Positions 50,601-56,502 of a stretch of 64,000 bases of DNA are shown here, in pieces (the stretch's first letter is position 1; every line of letters begins with the position of its first letter). The DNA comes from Oegoconia quadripuncta. Taxonomy: Eukaryota; Arthropoda; Insecta; Lepidoptera; Autostichidae. Position numbers and translations under genes: made by a program. The stretch spans positions 2,418,501 through 2,482,500 of the forward strand of contig OX438747.1 of NCBI GenBank assembly GCA_949316235.1, read 5' to 3'. Below the pieces are notes generated by a model. That model did not search any database and had not been told where the DNA came from. It saw only the letters and a program-made list of their open reading frames with translations.

Positions 50601-53502
50601 ATACATGAAAAGTTTTAGAGATGAAATAATATAAATAAATGACATAAATAAATAAATAAGAATATAACAAACAAATAAAACAATAAAACAATAAAATAAA
50701 ATAAATCAATGCAAAATTAATGTATTGCCTTTTTGTACGATAAAGCGTTTACAAACAAACAAACAAACAAAATATTCTTTATTGTACGACAATAAGAAAC
50801 ATAACACAACGATAAATAAAAAATATAATATGAATAAATCTCATAAATAAATAATAATACAATATAAATAGCTATATAAAATCATATTAATAAATAATTT
50901 AAAAGAAAAATAATAATATACTTGGAATACAATGGTGAAAATACACATGATAATATAATAGGTTAAATATCTAGCTGGTAAATAATGTATTAAGAATTTA
51001 ATGTAATTATTTAAATTAGTGCATGCTACTCTACAAGTTCTCTATTCTACAAGGTCCTTATTGATACAGTACACCACAATGTCATCAAAACAAAACATAA
51101 GCAATTCAATAAATGATTTGATTTGATAATATAGTTAATCTAAATAAATGTATTAAATTAGTTTACAGCAGAAGTGAAATACATATAATACAAGAGCATA
51201 CTTTGAAAAAATATATGAGCCTGATCGTAAATGAGTCAACATTTTATCTAAATGATTACGAATATAGCCAATCAAAGGTTTTCTAGACTTTTACCTACTG
51301 TACCTTCCACACAGGGCAAATTGTAAGCTTGCCAGTGCATTGTCCAGACAGCTGATTCATACTTATATGAACAAAAATATTTCTAAACAGTTGCGAGGAT
51401 TGCTTTAACATTAAGTTATTATATTCATTGTCAATCAATAGCAACTTTTATCATCTGCCTGCCCTGTGACAAAACACCGTGCAAGCTCTACAAATGCTAT
51501 AGTGAATGTAGGTAAGTAGCAAATAATAGTACTTTTCATCTTACGTAGATGAAACGACTGTTATCATGATCTCTTTTATCGTGAGTTATGTGTGTCAGAT
51601 AAAAGGTACATGATCTAATCTTTGTCACCTACCGATTTGACTCCACCATCTTTTTGGTATGATATAAAGGGGACTTTGTTGATAAGATTTCCACTAGTCC
51701 ACATCTTAAAATGTTCAGTATGTACTCCAAGCCTTAGAATGTCCAGGGCCTAGTCCAGGTCGCAGAATGTCCAGTATCCAAGTCCAGGTCACAGAATGTC
51801 CAGTAAAATGTCGTAAAATATCCTGTACTCCAAGGTTGTAAAATATCCATTAGTTCGGGTAAAATTTCCAGCACTAATAATTTTGGCATTATTATTCGCG
51901 GTAGATTTGCTTCCTGAATCTTAACACTTACTGCGTTATGGCGGTCAGGCATCACTCGATCGCCTTCCCCATAGATGTGGCCCTATGGCTCTTTTTGACT
52001 TCGGAAATCTTCTTTCCTCATGTGGAGTACCATCTACCTTCATTGGGCGCCTTGCAGAATCCCACTGTTGATCCTGGCTTACAAAGTCAAAGTCAAAAAA
52101 GCTGTATTTTGTAGGTACACAGAGTACATTAAAAATAGTCAATGTTACATTTTTTAAGCTACTGCTTGTTCAAAATGCAATTTTCCCCTGAGAAGAACAA
52201 GCAAGAAACTCGAAGGGTTGCTCTTTTAAAATCAGGCTTTGATTTTACATAAAGGTTTTTATATTTCATTATTAATTGTGAAATAGCCTGGCATGCGAAC
52301 GATCTGATTATGTCCAGGGATGATTATCATCTAAATAGTCTGATATTTTATAATATGCCTTGTTAATAAGTTTCTGTTTTATATTTATTGAGGGGAAGAT
52401 TTTGTATATCAACTGGAACCTTATTGAAATGTGACCTGCAAGTTTATCTTTATGTCTTGTATTGACATCATGTTTATCACTATTTTTCCTAAATGATGCA
52501 ATATTTTTTGACATACATTCGATTTTCAAAAATGTACTGTGACGAAAAGGTTATAGGTTTAAATGTTATACACTTTAAACCTATCTCTTAAATTGCGCGA
52601 ACGGGTCGTTTTTGTAAAACAAATATTGTATTTATATCCGCGGCATTTCCCCACAGCAAGATACTGTATGACATCAAGCTGTAGAAATAACTAAAATATA
52701 CCAATCTAGCAGTATTTACGTCTGATATTTGTCTTATTTTTTTGACAGCGTACGCTGCAGAGCTGAGCCTTTTCGCCAATGTATGTATATGAGGCCCCTT
52801 TCCATTTTGGCGTCTAAAGTAATGCTCAAAAATACAATAGAATCTACGAGATCTAAAGTGGCATTTTTTATCATTATAATAGTGGGCACCGCCCTGACAT
52901 TGGGTAGTACAAATTTCACACATTTAGTTTTTTTCTCTTTAAGAAACAAATTATTTGCCGTATTACCATTCTACTATTTCAGAAATAGCATTGTTCACAT
53001 CGTCATAGCTTAATTTTTGTCTATTTACTATAAATAATACGGAGGTATCATCTGCAAACAATACTATTTCATGTTTATCCTTTACAAGGTTTGGCAAGTC
53101 ATTTATGTAAACCAAAAACAAAAATGGTCCGAGAATGGAGCCTTGTGGGACGCCCATACAGACTGTGGACCCTGACGATGTGTTGCAGTTGGAGGAGTGT
53201 GGATGCGGGTAATATCCTGCTGAACATAGCTGAGTTTAACGTCGAATGTTTTGAGAAACTTCGGACTGTCCTTCATGAGTGGTCTGTCATAGCTGTCACA
53301 ACAACGACATACAACGATATCTACCTTCCTTCTTTTTCCAAAGAGAATGCGGCATGTAGAAGGCGATGGACTGGATGAAGAGAACGAACGGCACCCACTG
53401 GTAGTAGGTGTGAAAGAGTTTCTCGTCGGAGTCCGCCATCGGGCCGACACCAGGATGTGGGAGTTGTTCAGACTGCAGAAGGCTCTCATTGTAATGCCGG
53501 AC
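23534..53502 (-). CDS. innexin gene, exons A-F (5'-incomplete), whole span
   Basis: This is a gap-junction channel subunit of the innexin family, a four-helix plasma-membrane protein that forms intercellular channels in invertebrates. Joining six minus-strand exons (53502-53325, 45075-44925, 41780-41591, 39962-39812, 26319-26133, 23696-23534) gives 1020 nt, 339 residues plus stop. All five junctions have GT/AG borders and compatible phases. The family signature YYQWVPF is in exon A, the second extracellular loop with its two cysteines (KC, 17 residues, C) is in exon D, and the GDW motif of the cytoplasmic tail is in exon E. Innexins are usually 360-400 residues, so about 50-60 N-terminal residues, including helix 1 and the first pair of loop cysteines, are missing. 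The subtype is not assigned. Introns of 1.6 to 13.5 kb are filled with mobile elements. Confidence 0.93.
23948..24192 (-). mobile_element. SINE family A, in innexin intron E-F
   Basis: Full-length copy. Its tRNA-like head at about 24120-24192 contains gggattcgaacccgcgacc and taaccactacgccaaacag. Confidence 0.85.
24220..24360. repeat. dispersed repeat (aggaggcggcaaacgagcaa)
   Basis: A block with aggaggcggcaaacgagc, atgcgttgccggcctttgag and gactccccctgactcgat, which I recognise as a frequent lepidopteran repeat. Class not determined. Confidence 0.45.
25792..26115 (+). mobile_element. SINE family C next to innexin exon E
   Basis: Plus-strand copy from ccgtctccgtgactcaatg to aacccgttgtaaattaaaaa. 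Its A-tail ends about 10-20 bases from the splice donor of exon E (26132-26131) on the opposite strand. Confidence 0.85.
26133..26319 (-). CDS. innexin exon E (helix 4 end and cytoplasmic tail)
   Basis: This 187-nt minus-strand exon follows a ttttccag acceptor and ends at a GTATGT donor. With the phase-1 G of exon D it reads [10 protein letters not shown] (end of helix 4), a basic stretch, then [18 protein letters not shown], which matches the GDW(F/L)LLY..GKN motif of innexin tails. It ends in phase 2 and joins exon F to give FVF-Q-ELF. It lies 13.5 kb from exon D and directly beside a SINE whose A-tail ends about 20 bases away. It is single-copy in this window. Confidence 0.92.
26589..27377. 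mobile_element. Tc1/mariner-like foldback element, TA target
   Basis: A pair of inverted arms of about 210 bases (26589-26802 and 27164-27377) begins TACAGTGTGGAAA and is bordered by TA on both sides (26587-26588, 27378-27379). The middle is about 360 bases with no coding capacity. The short arm ORFs are not genes. It is non-autonomous and lies in innexin intron D-E. Confidence 0.85.
27750..28013 (-). mobile_element. SINE family B, interrupted
   Basis: tRNA-like head at 27940-28013 (accaatcggtcg and cgggattcgaacccgcaacc, minus strand) and tail at 27750. The middle is replaced by an acaatacaatacaaatac(t)ctttattg LINE-tail segment at about 27875-27930. Confidence 0.75.
28020..28440 (-). mobile_element. 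LINE reverse-transcriptase C-terminal fragment
   Basis: The minus frame contains [20 protein letters not shown] followed by [16 protein letters not shown], a familiar C-terminal block of lepidopteran LINE polyproteins. Frames before it are broken by stops and shifts. Confidence 0.75.
29063..29294 (-). mobile_element. SINE family B
   Basis: Complete copy with tRNA-like head at 29225-29294 (cgggattcgaacccgcaacc, ggtttcgctgatagggtcac). Another full copy is at 42427-42661. Confidence 0.87.
29430..29630 (+). mobile_element. SINE family C with internal deletion
   Basis: The head is intact, but the sequence jumps from acatgttta to agatagccagtccccc, losing about 125 bases of the body. Confidence 0.82.
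29640..29725. repeat. adjacent short inverted repeats
   Basis: Two hairpins in tandem: ctctaaaatgtataacg / cgttatacattttagag with a 5-base loop (29650-29690), and ctcggacaagtt / aacttgtccgag (29695-29722). Confidence 0.8.
30135..30262 (+). mobile_element. RTE-like LINE C terminus and GATGAT tail
   Basis: The frame ends with [20 protein letters not shown], Gly-Ser and a TAA at 30243-30245, followed by cagatgatgatgataaat. This is the characteristic end of an RTE-clade polyprotein, heavily 5'-truncated. Confidence 0.85.
30263..31229. other. AT-rich DNA with a palindromic repeat
   Basis: Contains a perfect 20-bp palindrome GGGGGCACGGCCGTGCCCCC at 30606-30625 in a block partly repeated at 31095-31140 (gcccc..cca..tcgagcaaaaaa). 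31035-31085 holds the gcgaagccgcggg repeat end. No gene seen. Confidence 0.5.
31230..31400. promoter_or_regulatory. CpG-rich segment upstream of the OTU relic
   Basis: About 170 bases with very high G+C and CpG density, containing a roughly duplicated unit (gcgctgc..tgctagcg). Such islands are unusual in this AT-rich window. It could be an old promoter or leader of the OTU-containing element. No TATA box or start site can be assigned. Confidence 0.3.
31665..31987 (+). pseudogene. OTU-domain cysteine protease fragment, frameshifted
   Basis: The first frame (31665-31892) encodes a short OTU start, [14 protein letters not shown], with the catalytic Asp-Gly-x-Cys motif at about residues 23-26. 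After about 70 residues the frame hits a stop. In the next frame (ATG at 31868 to TAA at 31985-31987) the homologous continuation is visible, with TSTYGS and [13 protein letters not shown], which look like the WG..EL.A.A part of OTU folds. The catalytic histidine region is absent and a foldback element begins about 100 bases later. An acceptor-like tttaggcag sits just before the ATG. OTU domains often occur in insect mobile elements, so this may be a relic of one. It lies in the innexin D-E intron, opposite strand. Confidence 0.7.
32084..32722. mobile_element. long inverted-repeat (foldback) element
   Basis: The left arm 32084-32345 is matched in reverse by 32398-32722 almost base for base, around a centre of about 55 bases that itself has two caat-cgcctgaaaa units. 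The right arm carries an extra segment of about 64 bases at 32512-32575, itself holding small palindromes (ccacgatcgtgg). A transcript would fold into a hairpin of about 250 bp. Confidence 0.88.
32723..33880. other. AT-rich intron DNA
   Basis: Only short repeats: cttcacttcacttcactt at 32791, three ttagg units at 32945-32957, and a ctttccgcccgcgacttcgt repeat end at 33219. No gene seen. Confidence 0.45.
34030..34958 (+). pseudogene. gypsy-like LTR retrotransposon, degraded pol remnants
   Basis: Two recognisable stretches of an LTR-element polyprotein survive in broken frames. The first (34040-34200) has [14 protein letters not shown] and [16 protein letters not shown], like the region following the protease. 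The second is the C terminus: [20 protein letters not shown], interrupted by a tandem repeat, then [15 protein letters not shown] and a stop at 34956-34958. The integrase core and reverse transcriptase are gone. The matching LTR lies at 35050-35202. Non-functional. Confidence 0.65.
34665..34862. repeat. minisatellite inside the retrotransposon pol end
   Basis: Six or so units of cacgaccgttacctgataaa plus aagtatta(tta), 28-35 bases each, with variants gagcg/gaccg/ggccg. The unit arises from the codons for PHERYLIKS of the element's C terminus. Confidence 0.9.
35050..35202 (+). mobile_element. 3' LTR of the gypsy-like element
   Basis: 153 bases from TGTCTATTGTGATG to ATATACTACA, preceded by a purine tract (gagggacggaggg) and matching 18402-18555. 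It lies 90 bases after the pol stop, as expected for a compact LTR element. Confidence 0.6.
36296..36750. mobile_element. hAT-type MITE with 8-bp target duplication
   Basis: 455 bases with terminal inverted repeats CAGTGACGGATTAA at both ends and an exact 8-bp duplication actccaac (36288-36295 and 36751-36758), the hAT signature. No transposase frame. Near the left end it contains a perfect 26-bp hairpin (36336-36361 / 36366-36391, loop of 4). It interrupts an older sequence whose two halves can be rejoined across the duplication. Confidence 0.93.
36823..37190 (-). pseudogene. zinc-finger-like transposase tail remnant (pogo/Tigger-like?)
   Basis: The minus frame contains [10 protein letters not shown] and [16 protein letters not shown], which looks like the Cys-rich tail (CxxC...WIQCxxCxxWAHxxC) found after some pogo-like transposases, with some of the expected cysteines replaced. 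The frame has no good start and closes with a basic stretch. The identification is tentative. Confidence 0.35.
37252..38280. mobile_element. candidate TIR element of about 1 kb
   Basis: TTGAAACGCATAACGTTT at 37252 and, inverted, at the right end (ttatgcgtttcaa ending 38280) agree over about 17 of 18 bases. An internal motif gcgtttcaaagtatgcc recurs at 37511. I found no clear target duplication, so the borders are provisional. Confidence 0.5.
37992..38102. repeat. imperfect inverted repeat
   Basis: gtgcgga..tcattgcaa..cgttccgactgtca faces its reverse complement tgacatttgtcggaact..ttgcaatgaca..tccgcac around a C+T-rich centre. It is a small foldback element inside the larger TIR candidate. Confidence 0.8.
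38905..39535. repeat. degenerate tandem repeat built on GTCGTCATCTG
   Basis: The motif (g/t)gtcgtcatctg and close variants recur at about 38960, 39013, 39041, 39090, 39142, 39308, 39381 and 39532. Two larger units (39070-39295 and 39296-39520) are clear diverged duplicates of about 225 bases. The duplicate block after the gap starts inside this array. Confidence 0.85.
39812..39962 (-). CDS. innexin exon D (second extracellular loop and helix 4)
   Basis: This 151-nt minus-strand exon starts in phase 0 after ttcag and ends in phase 1 at a GTGAGT donor. It encodes VTKC, then a FRKYGPSGS block and a second cysteine 17 residues after the first, which is the conserved spacing of innexin loop 2. 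It continues with NIIHEKIY and LWFWLLFLF, the start of helix 4. Without splicing the frame runs only 13 codons further to a stop, so the donor is well supported. An identical copy lies at 54534-54684. Confidence 0.94.
40055..40178 (+). mobile_element. LINE 3' tail
   Basis: Shares ccaaaggtggcctagaagag and ataaggccgccaaattgtac with 8185-8340, ending in tgttgtgcaataaataatat. Confidence 0.6.
40180..41340 (-). mobile_element. jockey-like LINE, reverse transcriptase to 3' end, copy 1
   Basis: On the minus strand the element enters inside the reverse transcriptase: [20 protein letters not shown], then the catalytic FADDTS (41307-41026). After a frameshift near 41026 it continues with [14 protein letters not shown] and [14 protein letters not shown], and then SVSLRD-like tail residues to about 40535. 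The 3' UTR runs to about 40180 with tttgattcaaa at its end. It lies in innexin intron C-D and is inactive. Confidence 0.88.
41360..41512. repeat. common lepidopteran repeat ending gaagccgcgggcggaaagct
   Basis: Contains ggatgaaatttggtac, aatataccctagattaaga, tagttcccgtgggataaac and gcgaagccgcgggcgg, as at 12450-12610. Class not assigned. Confidence 0.6.
41591..41780 (-). CDS. innexin exon C (third membrane helix, second loop start)
   Basis: This 190-nt minus-strand exon lies between an acceptor ending caccag and a GTACGA donor. After one base completing the arginine codon begun in exon B, it encodes 63 residues. A long hydrophobic run ([12 protein letters not shown] to [11 protein letters not shown]) is helix 3, and the exon closes with DPLETVFPK, the innexin DPM..VFPK motif at the start of the second extracellular loop. 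It ends in phase 0, matching exon D. An identical copy lies at 56313-56502. Confidence 0.92.
41900..42350. mobile_element. GC-rich composite of LINE fragments
   Basis: The minus frame 42346-42026 starts with [16 protein letters not shown], a C-terminal block of RTE-type polyproteins, then runs into a low-complexity C/G-rich stretch. 41990-42080 matches the element at 19380-19625 in opposite sense. The long plus frame (41903-42355) is a by-product of the GC content. Confidence 0.6.
42427..42661 (-). mobile_element. SINE family B, full length
   Basis: tRNA-like head at 42590-42661; tail aataaataaatatttaggac at 42427. Duplicate at 57149-57383. Confidence 0.87.
43095..43225 (+). mobile_element. 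SINE family A, head half
   Basis: tRNA-like head with gtttggtgtagtagttag and gggttcgaatcccgct. Duplicate at 57817-57947. Confidence 0.83.
43669..44720 (-). mobile_element. jockey-like LINE, reverse-transcriptase C-terminal half
   Basis: Minus-strand fragments in order: [19 protein letters not shown] (near 44510), then [31 protein letters not shown] and [12 protein letters not shown] to 44120, then [20 protein letters not shown] and [20 protein letters not shown] to the stop near 43707, and an A-tail at 43669-43680. The join at 44050-44140 is disrupted by an AAAT-rich insert. It is the same family as 1-200. Duplicate at 58391-59442. Confidence 0.88.
44578..44622. repeat. 12-bp tandem repeat (ctggactgtaca)
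   Basis: Three and a half exact units within the LINE remnant. Duplicate at 59300-59344. Confidence 0.95.
44728..44888 (-). mobile_element. SINE family A, tail half
   Basis: cagcgccatatagttccac, gataccagatggttaataaa and aaaaacatccata are family A body. The head is missing. Confidence 0.78.
44925..45075 (-). CDS. innexin exon B (cytoplasmic loop)
   Basis: This 151-nt minus-strand exon follows an acceptor ending aacag and stops at a GTAACT donor. The phase-1 G from exon A joins its first two bases to complete a glycine codon, giving the innexin-like [14 protein letters not shown] continuation. The rest is a charged, soluble stretch of about 50 residues (LSDED...[13 protein letters not shown]), as expected for the cytoplasmic loop between helices 2 and 3. 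It ends in phase 2, which fits exon C. An identical copy lies at 59647-59797. Confidence 0.9.
45485..45520. repeat. AAT microsatellite
   Basis: Six to eight aat units; duplicate at 60207-60242. Confidence 0.9.
45530..45778 (-). mobile_element. SINE family A, full length
   Basis: tRNA-like head at 45700-45778 with a small insert (taggta) in the A-box area; tail cagcgccatctagttcc at 45539. Duplicate at 60252-60500. Confidence 0.85.
46402..46820. mobile_element. mariner-type MITE, TA target, copy 1
   Basis: 419 bases between TA dinucleotides. Termini TTAGGTCCTTACCTATGAAA and, inverted, TTGGGTATTTACCTATGACA agree at about 80% over 30 bases. No coding capacity. Lies in innexin intron A-B. Duplicate at 61124-61542. 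Confidence 0.87.
46835..46992. mobile_element. small foldback element
   Basis: tagttaaagtatattttgtc faces gacaaaatatactttaacta around a 39-base loop. Flanking arms (aaatttacaaac / gtttgtaaatattt) extend the stem imperfectly. Duplicate at 61557-61714. Confidence 0.8.
47084..47248 (+). mobile_element. SINE family B, partial
   Basis: Plus-strand tRNA-like head (gaccgattggtgttgtggat, gggttcgaatcccgcgag), then a shortened body and the end tttgggactagatttgattg. A tail fragment of the same family is at 48973-49003. Duplicate at 61806-61970. Confidence 0.8.
47402..48470. mobile_element. TIR element of 1.07 kb hosting a nested MITE
   Basis: 38-bp terminal inverted repeats starting AGTCCGTCCAGATTGACTTG agree at 37 of 38 positions (47402-47439 and 48433-48470). 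No transposase frame. An RTE-like scrap (cttctgtgggct sense, 47577-47625) lies inside. The PIF/Harbinger-like MITE 48040-48397 is inserted near the right end. The target duplication is not clear. Duplicate at 62124-63192. Confidence 0.85.
48040..48397. mobile_element. PIF/Harbinger-like MITE, TTA target
   Basis: 358 bases with TIR AGGTCTTAGCATACGTGACG at both ends and TTA on each side (48037-48039, 48398-48400), the hallmark 3-bp target of this superfamily. A minus frame contains [17 protein letters not shown], resembling the acidic start of Harbinger transposases, so it may be an internal-deletion derivative. Duplicate at 62762-63119. Confidence 0.88.
48579..48780 (+). mobile_element. SINE family C with internal deletion
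   Basis: Head and proximal body present; the sequence then jumps from aaatcagccgcttg to gtgattgaggccaag, losing about 100 bases. Duplicate at 63301-63502. Confidence 0.82.
49138..49350 (-). mobile_element. LINE-type 3' end with GATA tail
   Basis: (gata)n at 49138-49158 followed by agcatttatttacgccactg and later aaatgggttataactcagt and cactggttttcag, shared with 9915-10190 and 10460-10600. Confidence 0.5.
49670..50760 (+). mobile_element. jockey-like LINE interrupted by a MITE
   Basis: The frame at 49690-49830 reads [20 protein letters not shown] followed by [16 protein letters not shown], then stops at a 423-base MITE (49836-50258). The polyprotein resumes after it with [20 protein letters not shown] and [14 protein letters not shown] to about 50529, then an AT-rich 3' UTR to about 50750. 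Both halves are decayed. It lies in innexin intron A-B. Confidence 0.85.
49836..50258. mobile_element. mariner-type MITE, TA target, copy 2 (inside a LINE)
   Basis: 423 bases bordered by TA (49834-49835 and 50259-50260), with termini TTAGGTCCTTACCTATGAAA and, inverted, TTGGGTCTTTACCTATGAAA, differing at about 3 of 30 bases. It closely matches 46402-46820. Confidence 0.9.
50761..51700. other. AT-rich intron DNA
   Basis: 50750-50830 has a (caaa)n run and a LINE-tail-like attctttattgtacgacaat. The rest shows nothing I can name. Confidence 0.45.
51712..51885. repeat. degenerate tandem repeat (tccaggtcgcagaatgtccag)
   Basis: Units of about 25-32 bases with cagaatgtccagta, decaying to the right into aaaatatcc variants. 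The minus frame through it is not a gene. Confidence 0.75.
52085..53190 (-). mobile_element. jockey-like LINE, copy 2, beside exon A
   Basis: Same family as 40180-41340 but more diverged: [20 protein letters not shown] and FADDTS at 53157-52963, then SITLDAKM and [17 protein letters not shown] to 52588, and the tail [14 protein letters not shown] near 52310. Several frameshifts and deletions. It ends about 135 bases from innexin exon A. Confidence 0.87.
53325..53502 (-). CDS. innexin exon A (second membrane helix)
   Basis: Read on the minus strand after a good acceptor (pyrimidine tract then ccag, 53503-53506), this exon encodes 59 residues and ends in phase 1 at a GT donor (53324-53323). 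It contains PHPGV, the end of the first extracellular loop, then [10 protein letters not shown], the diagnostic innexin helix 2, and LWKKKE on the cytoplasmic side. It starts in phase 0, so a further upstream exon must supply the N terminus and helix 1. Only 89 bases separate it from the assembly gap. A LINE fragment ends about 140 bases downstream in the following intron. This exon has no second copy inside the window. Confidence 0.92.
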
Positions 53503-53591
53503 CTGGAAAAAATGGCACGATTTTAGAGTATGAGTATAATCTAAATGTTCGAGAAATTCTGGAGATATTAGAAGTTAGGATCTGCTTTGTA

Positions 53592-53791
53592 NNNNNNNNN
53601 NNNNNNNNNNNNNNNNNNNNNNNNNNNNNNNNNNNNNNNNNNNNNNNNNNNNNNNNNNNNNNNNNNNNNNNNNNNNNNNNNNNNNNNNNNNNNNNNNNNN
53701 NNNNNNNNNNNNNNNNNNNNNNNNNNNNNNNNNNNNNNNNNNNNNNNNNNNNNNNNNNNNNNNNNNNNNNNNNNNNNNNNNNNNNNNNNNN
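53592..53791. other. assembly gap of exactly 200 N
   Basis: A run of 200 unknown bases. The round number suggests a placeholder for a gap of unknown size, not a measured one. It separates innexin exon A from the duplicated block. Confidence 0.99.
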
Positions 53792-54533
53792 ATGTAGGCA
53801 CCTCCAGTGTCGTCATCTGAAAAACACTTTGGTTTTGACACATACAATGATAGATCCTGTGTGGGTCGTCATCTGGTAGTCATATTCGTAATTGTTCACC
53901 GCCGATATAATAGTGCATGGCACATTAGTAAGTGTCGTGTCTGTGCCAATAGAACCTGACTGTTCCTAAGAGGCATTAGTACGTGTCTCCTTACATTCGA
54001 GAGTTTAAAAACTAAGGCACCTCGATTGTCGTCGTCTGACAAACAATTTGATAAGTGTTGTCCAAAGTATTTTTACACATACAATGATAGATCTTTTGTG
54101 GGTCGTCATCTGGTAGTGTGTTCACCGTCAATATGATAGTACCTGTCACATTAGTAACTGTCGTGTCTGTGCCTATAGAGCCTGACTGTTGATAGATGCA
54201 TTAATGCGTGCCTCATTACATTTACGATTTTGAGAACTGACAGATGAACCCAAGGGTCGTCACTTACTCCAGAGGCTACTCAGGGCGCGCAGCATCATCA
54301 GAATGGCTGACTGTAAGAGGGAGAAACCATCGGCCTGCGTCGGCTCTCCGCGGCATCGTCCTCCAGAGGGATGTGAGCGGGGCGCGGGCACCGCCCGCAT
54401 CCCTGTTCCGCATCCCGTGTTCAGTAACAGTGCATTCTATGATCTTTCCAATAAACAGGATAGTTGAAATTCGTTCTATGTATCATTTCTGAGTAATCGT
54501 TTCATTCCCTTTTAGTAAGGATATCCAACTCAC

Positions 54534-54684
54534 CAAGAACGGATACGATGAAGAGGAACAACAACCAGAACCAGAGCGCCGTGTAGATCTTCTCGTGGAT
54601 GATATTGAGGGCCATCACACACAGAGCGTCGTGCTGTTGGATCGAGCCGCTTGGACCGTACTTGCGGAATATACACTTTGTCAC
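54534..54684 (-). CDS. innexin exon D, second copy
   Basis: Identical to 39812-39962, with the same acceptor, GTGAGT donor and loop-2 cysteines. It lies in the duplicate block upstream (gene sense) of exon A, so read literally it is out of order for a single gene. Confidence 0.85.
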
Positions 54685-54901
54685 CTGAAAGTATACTGCA
54701 ACGTTGTACATACTACTTATAACCTCTCATCTTCAAACAATTAATTGCTTTCACGTGGGTTTTATGGTCTTAGGTGTAGTTAATCCAAAGGTGGCCTAGA
54801 AGAGATAAGGCCGCCAAATTGTACTGTTCCCTTTTTTGTTTATCTTTGTGTTATGTTTCCTATTGTTGTGCAATAAATAATATTTTGTTTGAATCAAATC
54901 A

Positions 54902-56062
54902 AAAATGCTTCATTTTGTAGGTACAGTTAAAATATTCAGATTTTATATTTTTAAAGCTACTGCTTCTTCAAAAGGCAATTTTCCCCTGAGAAGAACAAGC
55001 AAGAAACTCGAGAGATTGCTCTTTAAAAAAAAAGGTTTTATATTACAAAAAGCATATATTTCATTATTAATTGTGAAATAGCCTGGTTATGCGAACGACC
55101 TGGTTATGTCCATGAATGTTTATCATCTAAATAGTCTGATATTTTATAATATGTTTTCTTAATAAGTTTCTGTTTTATAGTATCTTTAAATATATTGAAA
55201 GGAAGATTTTGTATATCAACAGGAACCTTATTGAAAAAACGTACTATACAAACTTTTCATAGGCGTCTCATGTGACCTGCAAGTTTGTCTTTATTTCTTG
55301 TATTGACATCATGTTTATCACTATTTTTCCTAAATGATGCTATATTTTTTACATACATTAGATTTTCAAAAATGTACTGAGACGAAAGGGTTAGAATATT
55401 ATACTCTTTAAATCTATCTCTAAGTGACACTGCAGGTTTCAATCGATAAATTGCGCGAACGGCTCGTTTTTGTTAAACAAAGATTGTATCTATATCCGCG
55501 GCATTTCCCCACAGCAAGATACCGTAAGACATCAGGCTATGGTAATAACTAAAATATACTAATCTAGCAGTATTTACGTCCAATTTTTGACTGGATACGC
55601 TGGATCTAATTTTTTTAACTGCGTACGCTACAGAGCTGAGCTTCTTCGCCAATTTATGGATATAAGGACCCCATTGTAATTTGGCGTCCAAAGTAATGCC
55701 CAAAAATACAGTCGAATCAACAAGGTCCAAAGTGACATTTTTTGTCATTATATTTGTGGCACCTCCCTGACATTAGGCAGTACAAATTTAATACATTTAG
55801 TTTTTTTCTCATTAAGTACCAAATTATTTGCCGTAAACCATTCTACTATTTGAGAAATAGCGCTGTTCACGTCGTCATAATTTAATTTTAGTCTATTTAC
55901 TTTAAACAATACAGAGGTATCGTCAGCAAACAATACTATTTCATGTTTATCCTTTACAAGGTTTGGCAAGTCATTTAGGTAAACCAAAAACAAAAATGGT
56001 CCGAGAATGGAGCCTTGTGGGACGCCCATACAGACGTCGACCCTGACGATGTACCACTGATA
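54902..56062 (-). mobile_element. jockey-like LINE, duplicate of 40180-41340
   Basis: Same sequence at offset 14722, including the frameshift near 55748. Part of the duplicated block. Confidence 0.9.
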
Positions 56063-56312
56063 TCAACCCTCTGAACTCGGTTACTCAAATAAGAATTGGA
56101 TGAAATTTGGTACATAGGTAGAATATACCCTAGATTAAGACATACGTTTTATCTCCATAAATTAAGTAGTTCCCGTGGGATAAACAAATAAAATAAAATA
56201 TTCAACGCAAGCGAAGCCGCGGGCGGAAAGCTATAGTTATCTTATAAAGAAAAGGAAACAGAGGACTCTAACAAAACAGTAGTAAATATGGGAGGAGAAC
56301 AAGTAATCGTAC

Positions 56313-56502
56313 CTTAGGGAACACGGTCTCCAGGGGGTCGACAATGTTATCCCAGTTTTTGACGCTGAGCACCCTCGGGCCGAGTCCGATGAACCAGCCA
56401 TTCAGGAAGACGTTGATGATCCATATCTCAAACATCACGTGAAGCAAGTTCGTAATCTCCAACAGTATCAGCCAAACTGACCAGGTGCGGGTTATCTTTA
56501 AC
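56313..56502 (-). CDS. innexin exon C, second copy
   Basis: Identical to 41591-41780, with helix 3 and the DPLETVFPK end and the same splice borders. Part of the duplicate block. Confidence 0.85.

Noticed and set aside
53457..53879. Frames crossing the N gap
   Set aside because: Made of unknown residues; no evidence of coding.
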